A stretch of DNA of 64,000 nt from NCBI RefSeq assembly GCF_019931065.1, contig NZ_JAIOUQ010000009.1, forward strand, positions 137,517-201,516. Reading direction: 5' to 3'. Shown in pieces: positions 30,436 through 39,944 of the stretch. The first letter of the stretch is position 1, and each line of letters begins with the position of its first letter. The notes below the pieces were generated by a model, which was given only the letters and a program-made list of their open reading frames with translations, searched no databases and was not told where the DNA came from. Source of the DNA: Methanobacterium spitsbergense (GTDB lineage: Archaea > Methanobacteriota > Methanobacteria > Methanobacteriales > Methanobacteriaceae). A program made the position numbers and the translations under genes.

Positions 30436-30600
30436 TTGGAAGTTAGTGGTATCTGTAGTATATGTGGCAGACCAGGTAAAATGTACACATGCACTCTTTG
30501 TGGCAGCATAATCTGTGGAAAATGTTACAATATTCAAAAGGCAGTTTGTAAATCTTGTGAAAGTTTCAAAACTGGAGATAGCAATAAATCATTCAAATGA
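30436..30600 (+). CDS. Small zinc-finger protein (54 residues)
   Basis: A short gene that simple frame length filters miss. It starts at TTG behind AGGTGA, reads 54 codons and ends with TGA. The protein is dominated by zinc-type cysteines: CSIC, CTLC, CGKC and CKSC, spaced like a double treble-clef or HIT-type finger (about residues 7-44), followed by a polar tail. It ends 66 bases before the ATG of pyrE on the same strand. I read it as a genuine conserved zinc protein of unknown function, perhaps an RNA-binding adaptor. Confidence 0.72.
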   Translation: MEVSGICSICGRPGKMYTCTLCGSIICGKCYNIQKAVCKSCESFKTGDSNKSFK

Positions 30601-30666
30601 TCACAATTTAACAATTATATAAATTCAAATATAAGTAATAAAAATCTATATTTTCAAGTGATCCCA

Positions 30667-31194
30667 ATGGAAAACACTAAAAATCAACTCATAAAACTTC
30701 TGAAAGATAACCATGTAGTGAAATATGGAAAGTTCACCCTATCTTCCGGTAAAGAAAGCAACTATTATGTTGACATGAAAAGAGCCATAACAGACCCTAT
30801 AATCCTTACAAAGGTAGCTGAAATAATATCTGAAAAATTAGATACCAACGATGTGGATAAAATAGCAGGGCCTGCACTTGGGGCTATTCCAATAGTTACT
30901 GCTGTTTCTATTTTGTCTTCAATACCCATGCTGATGATAAGAAAGGAAAAAAAAGGTTATGGGACTTCAGAACTAATAGAAGGAGACCTTCAAGAGGGTG
31001 ATAAAGTTATTGTTCTTGAAGATGTTACAACTACAGGGGGTTCCCTTATTAAAGCTGTTAAGGCAGTATCAGAAAACGGAGGATTGGTTAAAAAAGCATT
31101 TGTAATTGTTGATAGAGATGAAGGTGCCATTGATAATTTAAAAAAGGAAGGAATTGAATTAGAACCTTTAGTTTCAGTAAATGATTTCTTTTAG
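30667..31194 (+). CDS. pyrE: Orotate phosphoribosyltransferase
   Basis: Adds ribose phosphate from PRPP to orotate in pyrimidine synthesis. The 175-residue protein has [17 protein letters not shown], the substrate-binding start of the family, [22 protein letters not shown] and the PRPP motif [13 protein letters not shown]. The open frame's GTG at 30658 lies in an AAGTGATC ribosome site, so the ATG at 30667 is taken. Convergent with moaB across a short T-rich spacer. Confidence 0.95.
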   Translation: MENTKNQLIKLLKDNHVVKYGKFTLSSGKESNYYVDMKRAITDPIILTKVAEIISEKLDTNDVDKIAGPALGAIPIVTAVSILSSIPMLMIRKEKKGYGTSELIEGDLQEGDKVIVLEDVTTTGGSLIKAVKAVSENGGLVKKAFVIVDRDEGAIDNLKKEGIELEPLVSVNDFF

Positions 31195-31240
31195 ATGACA
31201 AATTTTTTTTATATTATTTTTTTTTTCAATATACAAGATC
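31195..31240. terminator. T-rich bidirectional terminator between pyrE and moaB
   Basis: Between the two convergent stops lie runs of eight and ten T residues on the plus strand (31203-31226), with A-rich flanks that read as T-runs on the other strand only weakly. Archaeal transcription ends at such T-tracts without needing a hairpin, so this most likely ends pyrE. Confidence 0.5.
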
Positions 31241-31771
31241 CTATAATCCCTCATGCACATGTTTTACAAGATGTTTTAATTCGGGGGTGATGATCTTTAA
31301 ACCAGTATTTACAGCATTTGGAGACCCGGGTAATGAAATAATTAGTGTATCTTTATAAACACCTGCAGTTGCACGGCTTAATATGGCTCCTGTACCCAGT
31401 TCTTTGTATGATTCATATCTGAATATTTCACCAAAACCAGTGATTTCCTTTTCTAAAAGTGGTTTTAAAGTCTCAATTGTTATATCTCTAACCCCAATAC
31501 CAGTGCCACCAGTTGTGATTATCACATCTACACCGCGCTCTTTTATAATGTCCTCAACAGTCAAAAGTAGTAGTTCTGAATCATCAGGAATTACTGAATA
31601 GAATACTAATTTGTGTTCTTTTTTCAGTGAATCTATTATTAAGTTACCAGATATGTCTGTGGTTTTATTTTCTAAAAAATCTTTATGTTTACTGTCACTT
31701 AATGTAATAATTCCAAATTTTACTGATTTAGGCACATTCTTCTTGTGTTCTTCCATGCTTTTACTTTTCAT
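31241..31771 (-). CDS. moaB: Molybdenum cofactor biosynthesis protein MoaB/MogA family
   Basis: A 176-residue molybdopterin-binding domain protein that adenylylates molybdopterin in molybdenum or tungsten cofactor synthesis. Diagnostic segments are [30 protein letters not shown] and SLPGSPNAV, the last forming the molybdopterin pocket. Methanogens need the cofactor for formylmethanofuran dehydrogenase. No other moa genes are adjacent. Confidence 0.93.
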   Translation of the reverse strand: MKSKSMEEHKKNVPKSVKFGIITLSDSKHKDFLENKTTDISGNLIIDSLKKEHKLVFYSVIPDDSELLLLTVEDIIKERGVDVIITTGGTGIGVRDITIETLKPLLEKEITGFGEIFRYESYKELGTGAILSRATAGVYKDTLIISLPGSPNAVNTGLKIITPELKHLVKHVHEGL

Positions 31772-31974
31772 AAGATCACCAATTGATTGATATAATATGG
31801 TTAATTATTTTCAATCTAAATTCATTATAAAGTTTTTAAATATATTTTGTTTATTGGAATTAAAATTATTTTGCAATTTAAATTTGGTATTTAATATTAA
31901 TCGAAATAGAATATACAAAAAAAGGGTTTATTATTAAAAAAACTAGTTAAATGATGTTAATTTATTCCTTATGG

Positions 31975-32061
31975 GGTGAGGGAGGGCATTAGGTCCAAAT
32001 CGGAGGCGGTTAATTTTTTGCGAAAAAAATTAAGAGGAGTCTAATTATACCCTCCCTCATC
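31975..32061 (+). ncRNA. Unassigned structured small RNA
   Basis: A G-rich island in AT-rich DNA that folds into one long composite hairpin. The outer stem pairs 31975-31986 with 32050-32061 (12 bp, GGTGAGGGAGGG with CCCTCCCTCATC, one G-U). An inner stem pairs ATTAG 31988-31992 with CTAAT 32041-32045. The apical stem of ten A-T/T-A pairs (32010-32019 with 32024-32033) is closed by a GCGA tetraloop. A 13-base G-rich asymmetric bulge (31997-32009) lies between. A T-run at 32072-32077 follows. It lies between moaB and nob1, 193 bases from the latter's start. It is not SRP, RNase P, 5S or tRNA. The strand is inferred from the T-run. Confidence 0.62.
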
Positions 32062-32254
32062 GGTAGTGTATGTTTTTTATAACATAAAAACTTTTCCACA
32101 TCGGCCCTTAAAATTATAAAAAGCGATCTTTAAGCTCCAATAATTAAAATAAAAGAGTAAACAGGAGGTTTTTTGATTTAATTATTTATGTTATTTTTTA
32201 CTTTTCATTAAAACTAATCAATTTATATTATTTAAAGAAGAAATAAATGATTAT

Positions 32255-32758
32255 ATGTACCATAAAGTATATGTTCTTGATGCATCTGCAATTATAGGTG
32301 GTTTTTCCTCAAAAAAGTACCAGAATTTTATTACAGCATCAGTTATTTCAGAGATAAAAGATTTGAAATCTAAATTGATTCTAGAATCTGCAATTGAGCA
32401 AAGATCTATACGGATTTTGGAACCTGAATTAATAGATATTAAAAATGTTTCTAAGATTATAATAAAATCAGGGGATGTACTAAGACTTTCTGAAGCCGAT
32501 AAAAATCTTATAGCACTTGCATTTAGACTTAAAAGAGAATCTATGAATCCTGTAGTTGTTACAGATGATTATTCGATGCAAAATGTTCTTAAAATAGTTG
32601 AAATGCCCTACAGGAGTGTTTTAACCGAGGGAATTAAGGGGATATATGGGTGGGTAAAAGTGTGCAAGGGATGTAAAAAAAAATACCCTCCAGAATATAT
32701 GTATGATGAATGTGAAATATGTGGAACTCGTATTATAAAAAAAAGGTTAAAAAAGTAG
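32255..32758 (+). CDS. nob1: NOB1-type PIN endoribonuclease
   Basis: Archaeal NOB1 makes the final 3' cut of 16S rRNA during small-subunit maturation. Residues 1-120 are a PIN domain with the acidic residues in VLDASAIIGG, LSEADKNLIALA and VVTDDYSMQ. Residues 125-167 are the zinc ribbon (CKGCKKKYPP, CEICG) followed by a basic tail. Length of 167 is normal. No strong ribosome site precedes the ATG, and the gene may be leaderless or have a short leader. Confidence 0.93.
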   Translation: MYHKVYVLDASAIIGGFSSKKYQNFITASVISEIKDLKSKLILESAIEQRSIRILEPELIDIKNVSKIIIKSGDVLRLSEADKNLIALAFRLKRESMNPVVVTDDYSMQNVLKIVEMPYRSVLTEGIKGIYGWVKVCKGCKKKYPPEYMYDECEICGTRIIKKRLKK

Positions 32759-33176
32759 TTTAATATAAATATTGAATTAGAATAAGCTCATTTTTTGAAT
32801 CATCAAATATTCATGTTTTTATCAGATTATGTTAAAATATTATGAATTTTTTTTATAGATAATTATAAAAACACTTAAACTCGAAAATGATTTGGTATTG
32901 ATGAAGAAAATCAGATAATCAAAGTAAAATATGATAGTAATTCAGTGGAAATATCTAGTTATCCCGTTAGTAATCTTCTTTCATTCCATTTTAAATGAGT
33001 GATAATAACAATCTGATGTAGATAAATCTTATCAGATAAGAACTGCAATACATACGAAAACTAAGTATCAAGAGAGGAATGTAAAAAATGCAGATTATAA
33101 AAGGACTGCATTAAAATAAAACTACTCTAACTTAAAAGTATTCGATTTAACATACCAAGATGATTAGTTATTGATT
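32759..33176. other. Intergenic region, 418 bases, no gene seen
   Basis: AT-rich DNA between nob1 and a pseudogene fragment. I found no open frame with a ribosome site, no RNA fold and no extended repeat. It marks the left border of an accessory block running to about 35.5 kb. Confidence 0.4.
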
Positions 33177-33433
33177 TTAGGAAACTAAAATATAATGTGC
33201 GCCCGGTCCAGAACCTTCTAAAGCTATAAGTCCTTTATCAACTAACTCTTTTAAGTCGCTTAATGCTGTAGATCTACTGATACCTGGATTGATACTCCTA
33301 TAATCATTCTTTGTTATTTGAATAAAAATCCATTGCTTTTCGTTGCCTTAGATTTAATTCATTTAATATTTCGTCTGTTATTTTGTATTTTTTAAGTGTT
33401 TACAACAAAATCTCCGGATTTAATCTCAAAAAG
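33177..33433 (-). pseudogene. C-terminal remnant of an AlbA_2-type regulator gene
   Basis: Read on the minus strand, the last 45 or so codons before the TAA at 33177 encode a winged-helix-like tail (INPGISRSTALSDLKELV and ending HYILVS) that closely matches the end of the intact gene at 34135 (INPEISRRTALNDLRKMV, YYILVY). Farther upstream the frame is broken by small indels, yet two DNA blocks (about 33357-33394 and 33404-33433) are nearly identical to the intact gene. Nothing of the gene remains beyond about 33434. It is a decayed relative or partial copy of the downstream gene, lying in direct orientation to it. Confidence 0.85.
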
Positions 33434-33583
33434 AAATCTTAAATGAATATAAAACATATTTAATTCTATAATATTCAAATTATTAGATGTGTAGGAAATT
33501 TAACAATGTTGATGATTACAGATAGGTCGAATATTTAGTAAGTTTGAGCCCAAATTTGTCATGTTGTATTAAGAGATTAGCTA

Positions 33584-33955
33584 ATGGCCATGCATTCCAG
33601 TGATGATATAGAAATTAGTTGTTTGGCAATGGCAGCCATATCTATGAGTACAAATGCTATTGAAGCTTTCCTTTTAGAATATAGTCGATTCACAAAACCT
33701 TCTACTTATACAAATAGCTTTAGGAAGGGTAATATTTCTAGAAAATACAGAAAGTTAATGAAATCTGAATTAAAAGTAGATTTTCCTGAAGTTAATGAAC
33801 TCATCAGACATAGACATGACATAGTCCACCATGAACCTCATAGTCAGAGAGTTCTAACACTTGGAAATGTAACTACAAGTGATGATGCTATTGAAGCTGC
33901 AGAGACTACTGAAAGGTTTTTTAGCGATATTATTAGCTGCCCAAAGCTAAAATAA
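33584..33955 (+). CDS. HEPN-like hypothetical protein
   Basis: A 123-residue, mostly helical protein. Residues about 75-82 contain RHDIVH, an R-x4-H motif like that of HEPN-domain ribonucleases, preceded by EVNELIRH. That pattern (a helix, then RxxxxH, then a short helix) suits the RiboL-PSP-HEPN group seen in defence and toxin systems. A stop lies just upstream in frame, and the ribosome site is weak, so the gene could be a truncated C-terminal part. It lies between the remnant at 33177 and the intact regulator gene. No partner antitoxin is recognised. Confidence 0.55.
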   Translation: MAMHSSDDIEISCLAMAAISMSTNAIEAFLLEYSRFTKPSTYTNSFRKGNISRKYRKLMKSELKVDFPEVNELIRHRHDIVHHEPHSQRVLTLGNVTTSDDAIEAAETTERFFSDIISCPKLK

Positions 33956-34134
33956 ATGGTAATTGGACATTTATTAATTCTAATTGATTTAAAAGTCAAA
34001 AATTAAATAGTATCAAACCTATAATTATTCTGTATTATATATTTTATAATTAGTATGTCGAAATTAGTAATAAACTTATCATATTTGATAATAAATACCA
34101 ATCATTTTTGAGAGTGGTTGCGCAGTGGTTGTAT

Positions 34135-35427
34135 TTAATAAACCAAAATATAATATGAGGAGGATCCGGATCCTTCTAAACTAATAAGTTTTTTGTCAAC
34201 CATTTTTCTTAAGTCATTCAATGCTGTACGTCGACTAATTTCAGGGTTTATGGTTCTATATTCTTTGTTCGTTATGCTACCTTTTTCGAGTAAATAATCT
34301 ATAGCTTTTTTTTGTCTTCTGTTTAATTCTTTTAATATTTCGTCTGTTATTTTGTATTTTTTAAGTGTTACGACAAAATCTCCGGATTTAATCTCAAAAA
34401 GAGGTTTTGGAAGTCCTGCGTCTAAACAACTTTGTATTATTCGTTCTATTCCTGTTCCCCAATGTTCTATGAATTTTATATCAAAAAATCGTTTTGCAAT
34501 TAAAGGATTTCTAGGATGGGAATTGTGAGGTTTTTCTATTTCTTTAATTGTCAGATGATCTGGAAGTGGTCCACATCCCCAAATTCCTATTCGATCATTG
34601 AAAATCCTAACTTGAATATTGGAATTTAATTTATAGTCCCTGTGGCATATGCAATTAGTAATAGCTTCCCTAATAGCTTCAATTGGATATTCCCATTTAT
34701 CAATCCTTTCAGTTCCAATTATAGTCGTTTCGAGTTTTATATGATCCTTCACAAAATCCGTGGCTTTATCTCTTTGATCAATAATATTTCCACTAAAAAC
34801 TTTTCTATCCGCAAAATCAATGGGATTTGTACCTTTAAATCTAGCACATTGTACTTCGGCTTGTCTAAAAAATCTTTGAGGATCTTTACCAAAAAGTAAA
34901 ATAGCAGCATTAGTAAGTTTATTATCTTTAATTAAATCTAATTTGTTTAAAACTTCTTTAATAGGTAATTCAGGATCTAAATCTCGATTTCTTTCGTTAT
35001 TGCTTTCCTTTAAAAACCATTTGAGTTTTTCTATATCAATATCTTCTATTAGGGCATTTTCACAAATTTTTTCATCCCAATATACTCCACTATGACCATC
35101 TGGAACCATTCTTCTAATTTCTGATGAAGAAAGTCTTTGATTAGTTTTTCCAACTCTAATAAATGATTTATCCCTAAAAAATACGGGTTTTTCTTCATTT
35201 TCTTCGATTTTAATGATAATAATATTTTTACCCTTCTCTTGTACGACTTTAATTGTAGGAAATATCGAAGGATCAGTATTTCTCTGAATATTATTGGCTA
35301 AATTTTCCAAAGTATTCTTACCTAAACTTATCCCAACTGCTTGATTGTTATTATTTATTCCTACAAATATTGAACCTCCATTTTTATTAGAAAAAGCAGA
35401 AATAGCCGTATAAAGGGCATTAGACAA
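34135..35427 (-). CDS. AlbA_2 domain ATP-binding regulator (RecG-like C-terminus), 5' end disrupted
   Basis: A 430-residue protein of the family often labelled putative transcriptional regulator with an AlbA_2 (Schlafen-like) DNA-binding domain. Residues 1-100 are the AlbA_2 part (AISAFSNKNGGSIFVGINN). A GHKL-like ATP-binding region follows (EAIREAITNCICHRDY, FDIKFIEHWGTGIERI) and the tail is winged-helix (ISRRTALNDLRKMV). The first 23 codons of the natural gene, from a GTG at 35496 with AGAGG upstream, are in frame but contain TAA at codon 5. The recorded frame therefore begins at a TTG inside the conserved domain. Either the gene is a pseudogene or a restart produces a shortened protein. 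Confidence 0.82.
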   Translation of the reverse strand: MSNALYTAISAFSNKNGGSIFVGINNNNQAVGISLGKNTLENLANNIQRNTDPSIFPTIKVVQEKGKNIIIIKIEENEEKPVFFRDKSFIRVGKTNQRLSSSEIRRMVPDGHSGVYWDEKICENALIEDIDIEKLKWFLKESNNERNRDLDPELPIKEVLNKLDLIKDNKLTNAAILLFGKDPQRFFRQAEVQCARFKGTNPIDFADRKVFSGNIIDQRDKATDFVKDHIKLETTIIGTERIDKWEYPIEAIREAITNCICHRDYKLNSNIQVRIFNDRIGIWGCGPLPDHLTIKEIEKPHNSHPRNPLIAKRFFDIKFIEHWGTGIERIIQSCLDAGLPKPLFEIKSGDFVVTLKKYKITDEILKELNRRQKKAIDYLLEKGSITNKEYRTINPEISRRTALNDLRKMVDKKLISLEGSGSSSYYILVY

Positions 35428-35496
35428 TGATAAAGAGTTTTTAAACTCTATTTTTTCAGATTCTCCATTTTCAATGATTTTTTACAATTCAATCAC
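35428..35496 (-). pseudogene. Disrupted 5' end of the AlbA_2 regulator gene (in-frame TAA)
   Basis: On the minus strand the expected start GTG (35496-35494) follows AGAGG. The codons read M-I-E-L-stop-K-I-I-E-N-G-E-S-E-K-I-E-F-K-N and join the downstream frame without a shift. ESEKIEFKNS is the classic beginning of AlbA_2 domains, so this stretch was coding. The stop at 35482-35484 (TAA on the minus strand) could come from one base change in AAA, CAA or GAA. Confidence 0.75.
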
Positions 35497-35747
35497 AAAT
35501 AAAACCTCTTAATAATAATTATAAATTATTATTTGATGCATTATTTATATTATTAACAATTTAAATATTCAAGATATAAGAACGTATTTCATCATACTTT
35601 CGTATGAAGAAGTAAACTAGGCAGACATAAAGATGGAACACAATCAGCCACATATTAATATAATGTGTAGCAGAATATCTGGAGAAACTATTTTATTTGT
35701 TTAATTATGATTCATCAAAACTTACATTTGAACTTCTAAATTAATTA

Positions 35748-36962
35748 ATGCAAAAAATTAATACATCTATGAAACAAATAAAAACAAGATTTGTTATGAA
35801 TAAAAAATTAATCAGTAAACAAAATGAACCAAAGATGATTAAAATAGGTGTTGTTGTTCATGGACCTCAAATAGTTGACACTGGTTTTGCCAAGAAGATA
35901 TTGGGACTTCTAGAAAATTATGGCAATGTAACAGCTAGGCTAGGGGGTACAATGGGTCGAACAGCCGTTATTGATGCGGAAATGGAAAAAGTAATAGATA
36001 TCAACCAAAAGCTGCTTCCAAGCCAGTCAATTGACAAAATTTCAGAAAATTCAGATGTAGTTATTTTAATTAATTATGGTAAATCCAATATTACTGGACA
36101 TGCATTTGGATACAAGGTTTTTAGAAGGTGCAAAGGTGTTCCAGAACTTATTCAAATTGAAAGGCCCGGAGAACCCGATGGAACAGTAATACCGTGGAAT
36201 GAAAATCAGATTGATCTAGCAGAAAAATTAGCTAGAAAATTAGATCTAAAAGTTTTGAGACCTTCAACTGTAATTAAAAAAATGGAAAATGATACATTAT
36301 ACAATACAATAGAAAATGAAACAACTGTTTACAGAAAAATTGCAGGTGTATCAAAGAATGAAAACATTTTCCTAAATGGCATAGTAGTTGGGAAGTCAAC
36401 TTCTTCAGAAGTCATACTTGTAGCAGAAAGAGGGATATTAAAAAATATTATTGGCGGAGAAATTAAGGATCATGGTGTTGAAAAACTTGGAATCATAGAT
36501 CTAAACAGTGCAGTGGTTAAAACAGGATTGTTAAGAAGATCTCGAATCCATCCAAGGATATTAGAAAGAAAGGAATACAATAAACATAATTCCAAATTGA
36601 ATATATCCTATTTAAGCCATGCTGCTGAGGACATTTACCAATTAAAAGATTCTGATCTTGTTGTAACTGTTGGAGATGACACAACACTGGTTGCAGGAGA
36701 TATACTTTATAGATTCAAAGTACCGATAATAGGGATAACTGATGGAGATCTGGACAAAGTTGTAGAAGAAGGATTTAAAACAGTTGGATCGATGATAGTG
36801 GAGCTTGAAAGTGGTTTGGATGATATAATAGGCAATAAGATATTTTTAGAACTATTTAATGGTAAACAGACCATGGAAATCGAAAATTTAGAAAATTTTA
36901 AAAGTAAAATAATACAGATTATTAGCAACACCACCAACAGATATAATTTAAAATACAACTAG
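35748..36962 (+). CDS. DUF2117 family protein
   Basis: A 404-residue methanogen protein of the DUF2117 group. Family homology begins at about residue 31 ([20 protein letters not shown]), then [23 protein letters not shown] and, near the C-terminus, [18 protein letters not shown] and [12 protein letters not shown]. The first 29 residues are basic and look like an over-long start; ATG 35835 would begin right at the conserved part, but neither start has a good ribosome site. It sits 28 bases before the mmp2 gene and probably heads the marker operon. Function unknown, with nucleotide-binding-like glycine patterns. Confidence 0.75.
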   Translation: MQKINTSMKQIKTRFVMNKKLISKQNEPKMIKIGVVVHGPQIVDTGFAKKILGLLENYGNVTARLGGTMGRTAVIDAEMEKVIDINQKLLPSQSIDKISENSDVVILINYGKSNITGHAFGYKVFRRCKGVPELIQIERPGEPDGTVIPWNENQIDLAEKLARKLDLKVLRPSTVIKKMENDTLYNTIENETTVYRKIAGVSKNENIFLNGIVVGKSTSSEVILVAERGILKNIIGGEIKDHGVEKLGIIDLNSAVVKTGLLRRSRIHPRILERKEYNKHNSKLNISYLSHAAEDIYQLKDSDLVVTVGDDTTLVAGDILYRFKVPIIGITDGDLDKVVEEGFKTVGSMIVELESGLDDIIGNKIFLELFNGKQTMEIENLENFKSKIIQIISNTTNRYNLKYN

Positions 36963-36990
36963 AATTATTAACCTAAAATGAGGTGGAAAT

Positions 36991-37977
36991 TTGGATTTAG
37001 ACATTCTTATTAATTCTTTAAGAAATTATGATGGAATTACCCGGAAAAATTTTATAAGAGGAGCTACTCAGATACTTGATGAAACATACAATATTGGAGG
37101 TAGAACCGCTCTAGGATTTGGTGATGATGCTTCAGCATTAGATATTGGAAATGATACTTTATTACTCATGGCTGCTGATGGAATGTGGGGAAGGCTTATA
37201 GAGGGTGATCCACGTTGGGCAGGATACTGTTCTGTTTTAGTCAATGTCAATGACATTGCAGCGATGGGTGGTGTACCAATGGGAATGACCAATGTGATTT
37301 CAGTAAACAAAGAAGATATTTGCAATGAAATAATGTTGGGAATTAAAGAGGGTGTTGAAAAATTTGGAATTCCAATGGTAGGTGGACATATTCATCCAGA
37401 CACACCATACACAGCTCTTGATGTTTCAATAACTGGAATAGTAGGTAAAGATGATGTAATTACCAGTTGTGGGGCAAAGATAGGTGACAGTGTTATTATT
37501 GGAATGGATCTAGATGGTCGACAGCATCCTAAATTTCCATTGAATTGGGATACTACATCACACAAGACACCCGAACTGGTCCAGTCACAGATCACAGTTA
37601 TGAACAGTATTGCAAAAAAACATCTTTTAACAGCAGGTAAGGATATTAGTAATCCTGGAATACTTGGAACCCTTGGAATGCTTTTAGAAGCCTCTGGAGT
37701 TGGAGCAATAGTTGAACTCGAAAAAATCCCTAGAAACAAAAAAGTAAGCTGGGATGAATGGTTAAAAGTTTATCCGGGATCTGGGTTTGTGCTAACTTCA
37801 AAGGAAGAAAATGTTAAAGAATGCATTGAAATGTTACAGGAAGTTAACATCACCTCTCAAGTTGCAGGTATAATAACAGAAGATAAAAAGCTTAACTTGA
37901 GACATGATAATCAAGAAAAAGTTGTTTTTGATTTTAACCATGATATAATTATGGGTATTAAAGAAGAGAGATCTTAA
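36991..37977 (+). CDS. Methanogenesis marker protein 2 (AIR synthase-related)
   Basis: A 328-residue protein with the two-domain fold of the PurM/SelD/HypE/ThiL group. Visible hallmarks are [13 protein letters not shown], the AADGMWGR loop, [16 protein letters not shown] and [11 protein letters not shown]. In related enzymes these bind ATP and activate a substrate as an acyl phosphate. The protein is restricted to methanogens and its reaction is not known. TTG start, fixed by GAGGTGG. It is linked by 25 bases to mmp3. Confidence 0.88.
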   Translation: MDLDILINSLRNYDGITRKNFIRGATQILDETYNIGGRTALGFGDDASALDIGNDTLLLMAADGMWGRLIEGDPRWAGYCSVLVNVNDIAAMGGVPMGMTNVISVNKEDICNEIMLGIKEGVEKFGIPMVGGHIHPDTPYTALDVSITGIVGKDDVITSCGAKIGDSVIIGMDLDGRQHPKFPLNWDTTSHKTPELVQSQITVMNSIAKKHLLTAGKDISNPGILGTLGMLLEASGVGAIVELEKIPRNKKVSWDEWLKVYPGSGFVLTSKEENVKECIEMLQEVNITSQVAGIITEDKKLNLRHDNQEKVVFDFNHDIIMGIKEERS

Positions 37978-38002
37978 TTAAAATCCTAAAAGAGGAGATC
38001 TT

Positions 38003-39541
38003 ATGCTTGTGAAGGTTAATGGGGAGGAAATCGAACTCCCAGATGGTTCTACAATAAAGGATGCGGTGAATGCTTCTGGCGCACCATATAAAGAGGGTTG
38101 TGTTTTAGGAGTAATCAAAGGCCAAGAAGAGATTGAAAGACATGTTAATAAGTATAGGTTTAAAACAACAAGGGGCAGCATAATAATCGAACTTTTAAAA
38201 GACTGTCCTGACATACTGCTTGATACATGGAAACATCATTACAGTGAATTAGAAAAGCTAAGGATACGATGGACAACTTCTAACGAAGTAGCAATAGGAC
38301 CAATCACAACTAATCTCACACCATCAAGGGAAGAATACGAGTATCAGAATTGGGATGTAATATTAAGTCTTTCAGGATTTACAGCTGAAGCAACACATAT
38401 AATATTCAGTAAGGAAAAACACAAAGGAGTTTACGGTGCTCCTAAAGAGAATAGAGGTGTTTTTGCAAGGGTTGTAGGTGGAAAAAGAACAATAATGAAA
38501 CTTACAGATGAAGATTATATTAAAAGTGTTACACCAGTTGTTGAAAGAAAAAGTATTGTTCAAAGCGCTGCAATAACTAAACTTGAAACTAAAATTACTC
38601 ATGGAAATGAAATATTTACCTATGTTCTGATTGAGCCAACAAAAAAATCTCCAAGTTCAGTTGAACACTTCTTTGCACTTTCAGAAAAGGGTGAACTCCA
38701 TGTGGATTATGAATCTGATTCATTTATTGGATTTTATGGATTACAAGGACTTGGTAAGGATGCAGAATATATAGATCAAAGAAAAAGAGGAACCGTTACC
38801 TTAAGAAATAAAGGAAAAGGTATAGGTCGTATATATGCGTACAGAGAAGATAGGGTTTCAACACCAAACCATACGATTGTGGGTAAGATAACCAAGGGAA
38901 TACAGCTCATAGATATTGCAAATAAAGATGATAAAATAACTATTAAAACGGTTCCAGAGAGGGTTACGACTCTTTCTATGACTCAAAAGGAAGCAAAAGA
39001 ATTTTTAGACTCTCGGGGCATTGAACAGATAAGGGAAGGATCAGATGATGATGATGCAGTGATTGTTGAACAGCAACCACAATTTACAATGGAAATAATA
39101 GAGAAAAATCAGGTTAAAACAGTAGGTGTTCCTGAAGATAAGATAGTATATATTGATATTACCGATAAAGCACCTAAATCATCATGGTACTTCCAGAAAA
39201 TCACAGGACTTCTAGATTCACCTGTTGGTTCATTGGATGTAATGTTTGCTTTTCCAGGAATGAAAGTAATGATGTTCAAGGGTAATCCAATGGAATCCAA
39301 AGGACTTATACCAGAAAACCCACCTAAAGGCTGTGTAAAAGCTGGGGAGATAGGAATAACTAATATGTCAAGAAGACAAATAGGTGTTGTTGGAGTGAGA
39401 TTTGAAGACAACGATGAATTTGGACCCACAGGAGAACCATTTTTAGGAACCAATATAATTGGAAAAATTGTTAAGGGAATAGAGAATCTTGAAAAATTCA
39501 AGGAAGGAGACACAGTTTATGTCGCAAGAAGAAAGCTCTAA
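38003..39541 (+). CDS. Methanogenesis marker protein 3
   Basis: A 512-residue protein of the Mmp3 (UPF0288) family. It begins with a ubiquitin-like or ThiS-like small domain ([20 protein letters not shown]) and continues into a large region with cyclophilin-like stretches ([42 protein letters not shown]). Mmp3 co-purifies with the ATP-driven activation complex of methyl-coenzyme M reductase in methanogens. ATG follows GAGGAGATC. The last 23 bases overlap the start of mmp6. Confidence 0.9.
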   Translation: MLVKVNGEEIELPDGSTIKDAVNASGAPYKEGCVLGVIKGQEEIERHVNKYRFKTTRGSIIIELLKDCPDILLDTWKHHYSELEKLRIRWTTSNEVAIGPITTNLTPSREEYEYQNWDVILSLSGFTAEATHIIFSKEKHKGVYGAPKENRGVFARVVGGKRTIMKLTDEDYIKSVTPVVERKSIVQSAAITKLETKITHGNEIFTYVLIEPTKKSPSSVEHFFALSEKGELHVDYESDSFIGFYGLQGLGKDAEYIDQRKRGTVTLRNKGKGIGRIYAYREDRVSTPNHTIVGKITKGIQLIDIANKDDKITIKTVPERVTTLSMTQKEAKEFLDSRGIEQIREGSDDDDAVIVEQQPQFTMEIIEKNQVKTVGVPEDKIVYIDITDKAPKSSWYFQKITGLLDSPVGSLDVMFAFPGMKVMMFKGNPMESKGLIPENPPKGCVKAGEIGITNMSRRQIGVVGVRFEDNDEFGPTGEPFLGTNIIGKIVKGIENLEKFKEGDTVYVARRKL

Positions 39542-39944
39542 AGTTACCCGTATGATTATTTTAGGACCTGCTGCAAATATAAGTCAAACAGAACTTGTAA
39601 GAAAGCTTCATATGATGGAAATTCCACTCACAATTAAATCAACATGTTATGGTGCAATTATTAATGGTGATGAATCTAATGTTAACAAGGCTGTTGAGGA
39701 AATTCGGAAACTTGACTATTGTAATATATTCACCAAAGACAGAGGATTTCCACCGGGAGATCCAAGAAGATGCAGGGCAAAAAGGGGCGGTGCAAGGGAA
39801 GGATTTCACCAGCTTGAAAAGGAGTTTGAACTACTGGGCTATGTAAGTGAAGCCCTTGAACATCCTAAAAAAGTTAGTCTTAAAAAACCAGGGAAGATAT
39901 CGGTTGATACATTTAAAAAAATTGCGGAGGAGAGTGAAAAATGA
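39519..39944 (+). CDS. Methanogenesis marker protein 6
   Basis: A 141-residue protein, methanogen-specific. Conserved-looking parts are [33 protein letters not shown] and the basic [19 protein letters not shown] patch, which might bind nucleic acid or an anionic cofactor. The longest frame begins at 39489, but GGAAGGAGA lies about 10 bases before the ATG at 39519 and homologues start there. It overlaps mmp3 by 23 bases and the next gene by 4, so translation is coupled. Role unknown beyond its link with Mcr activation genes. Confidence 0.85.
   Translation: MSQEESSKVTRMIILGPAANISQTELVRKLHMMEIPLTIKSTCYGAIINGDESNVNKAVEEIRKLDYCNIFTKDRGFPPGDPRRCRAKRGGAREGFHQLEKEFELLGYVSEALEHPKKVSLKKPGKISVDTFKKIAEESEK

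Noticed and set aside
31975..32254. The structured RNA as a riboswitch for nob1 or moaB
   Set aside because: It is 193 bases or more from either start, a T-run separates it from nob1, and no known aptamer core is recognised; kept only as an unassigned RNA.
34135..35427. Annotation of the AlbA_2 protein as a complete gene with a natural TTG start
   Set aside because: The TTG falls inside the conserved AlbA_2 domain and lacks a ribosome site, while the true GTG start with AGAGG lies 69 bases upstream behind an in-frame TAA.
35580..35615. CATAC-TTTC-GTATG hairpin before the DUF2117 gene as an operator
   Set aside because: A five-base stem in AT-rich DNA is too short and too far from the start (about 140 bases) to support a regulatory claim.
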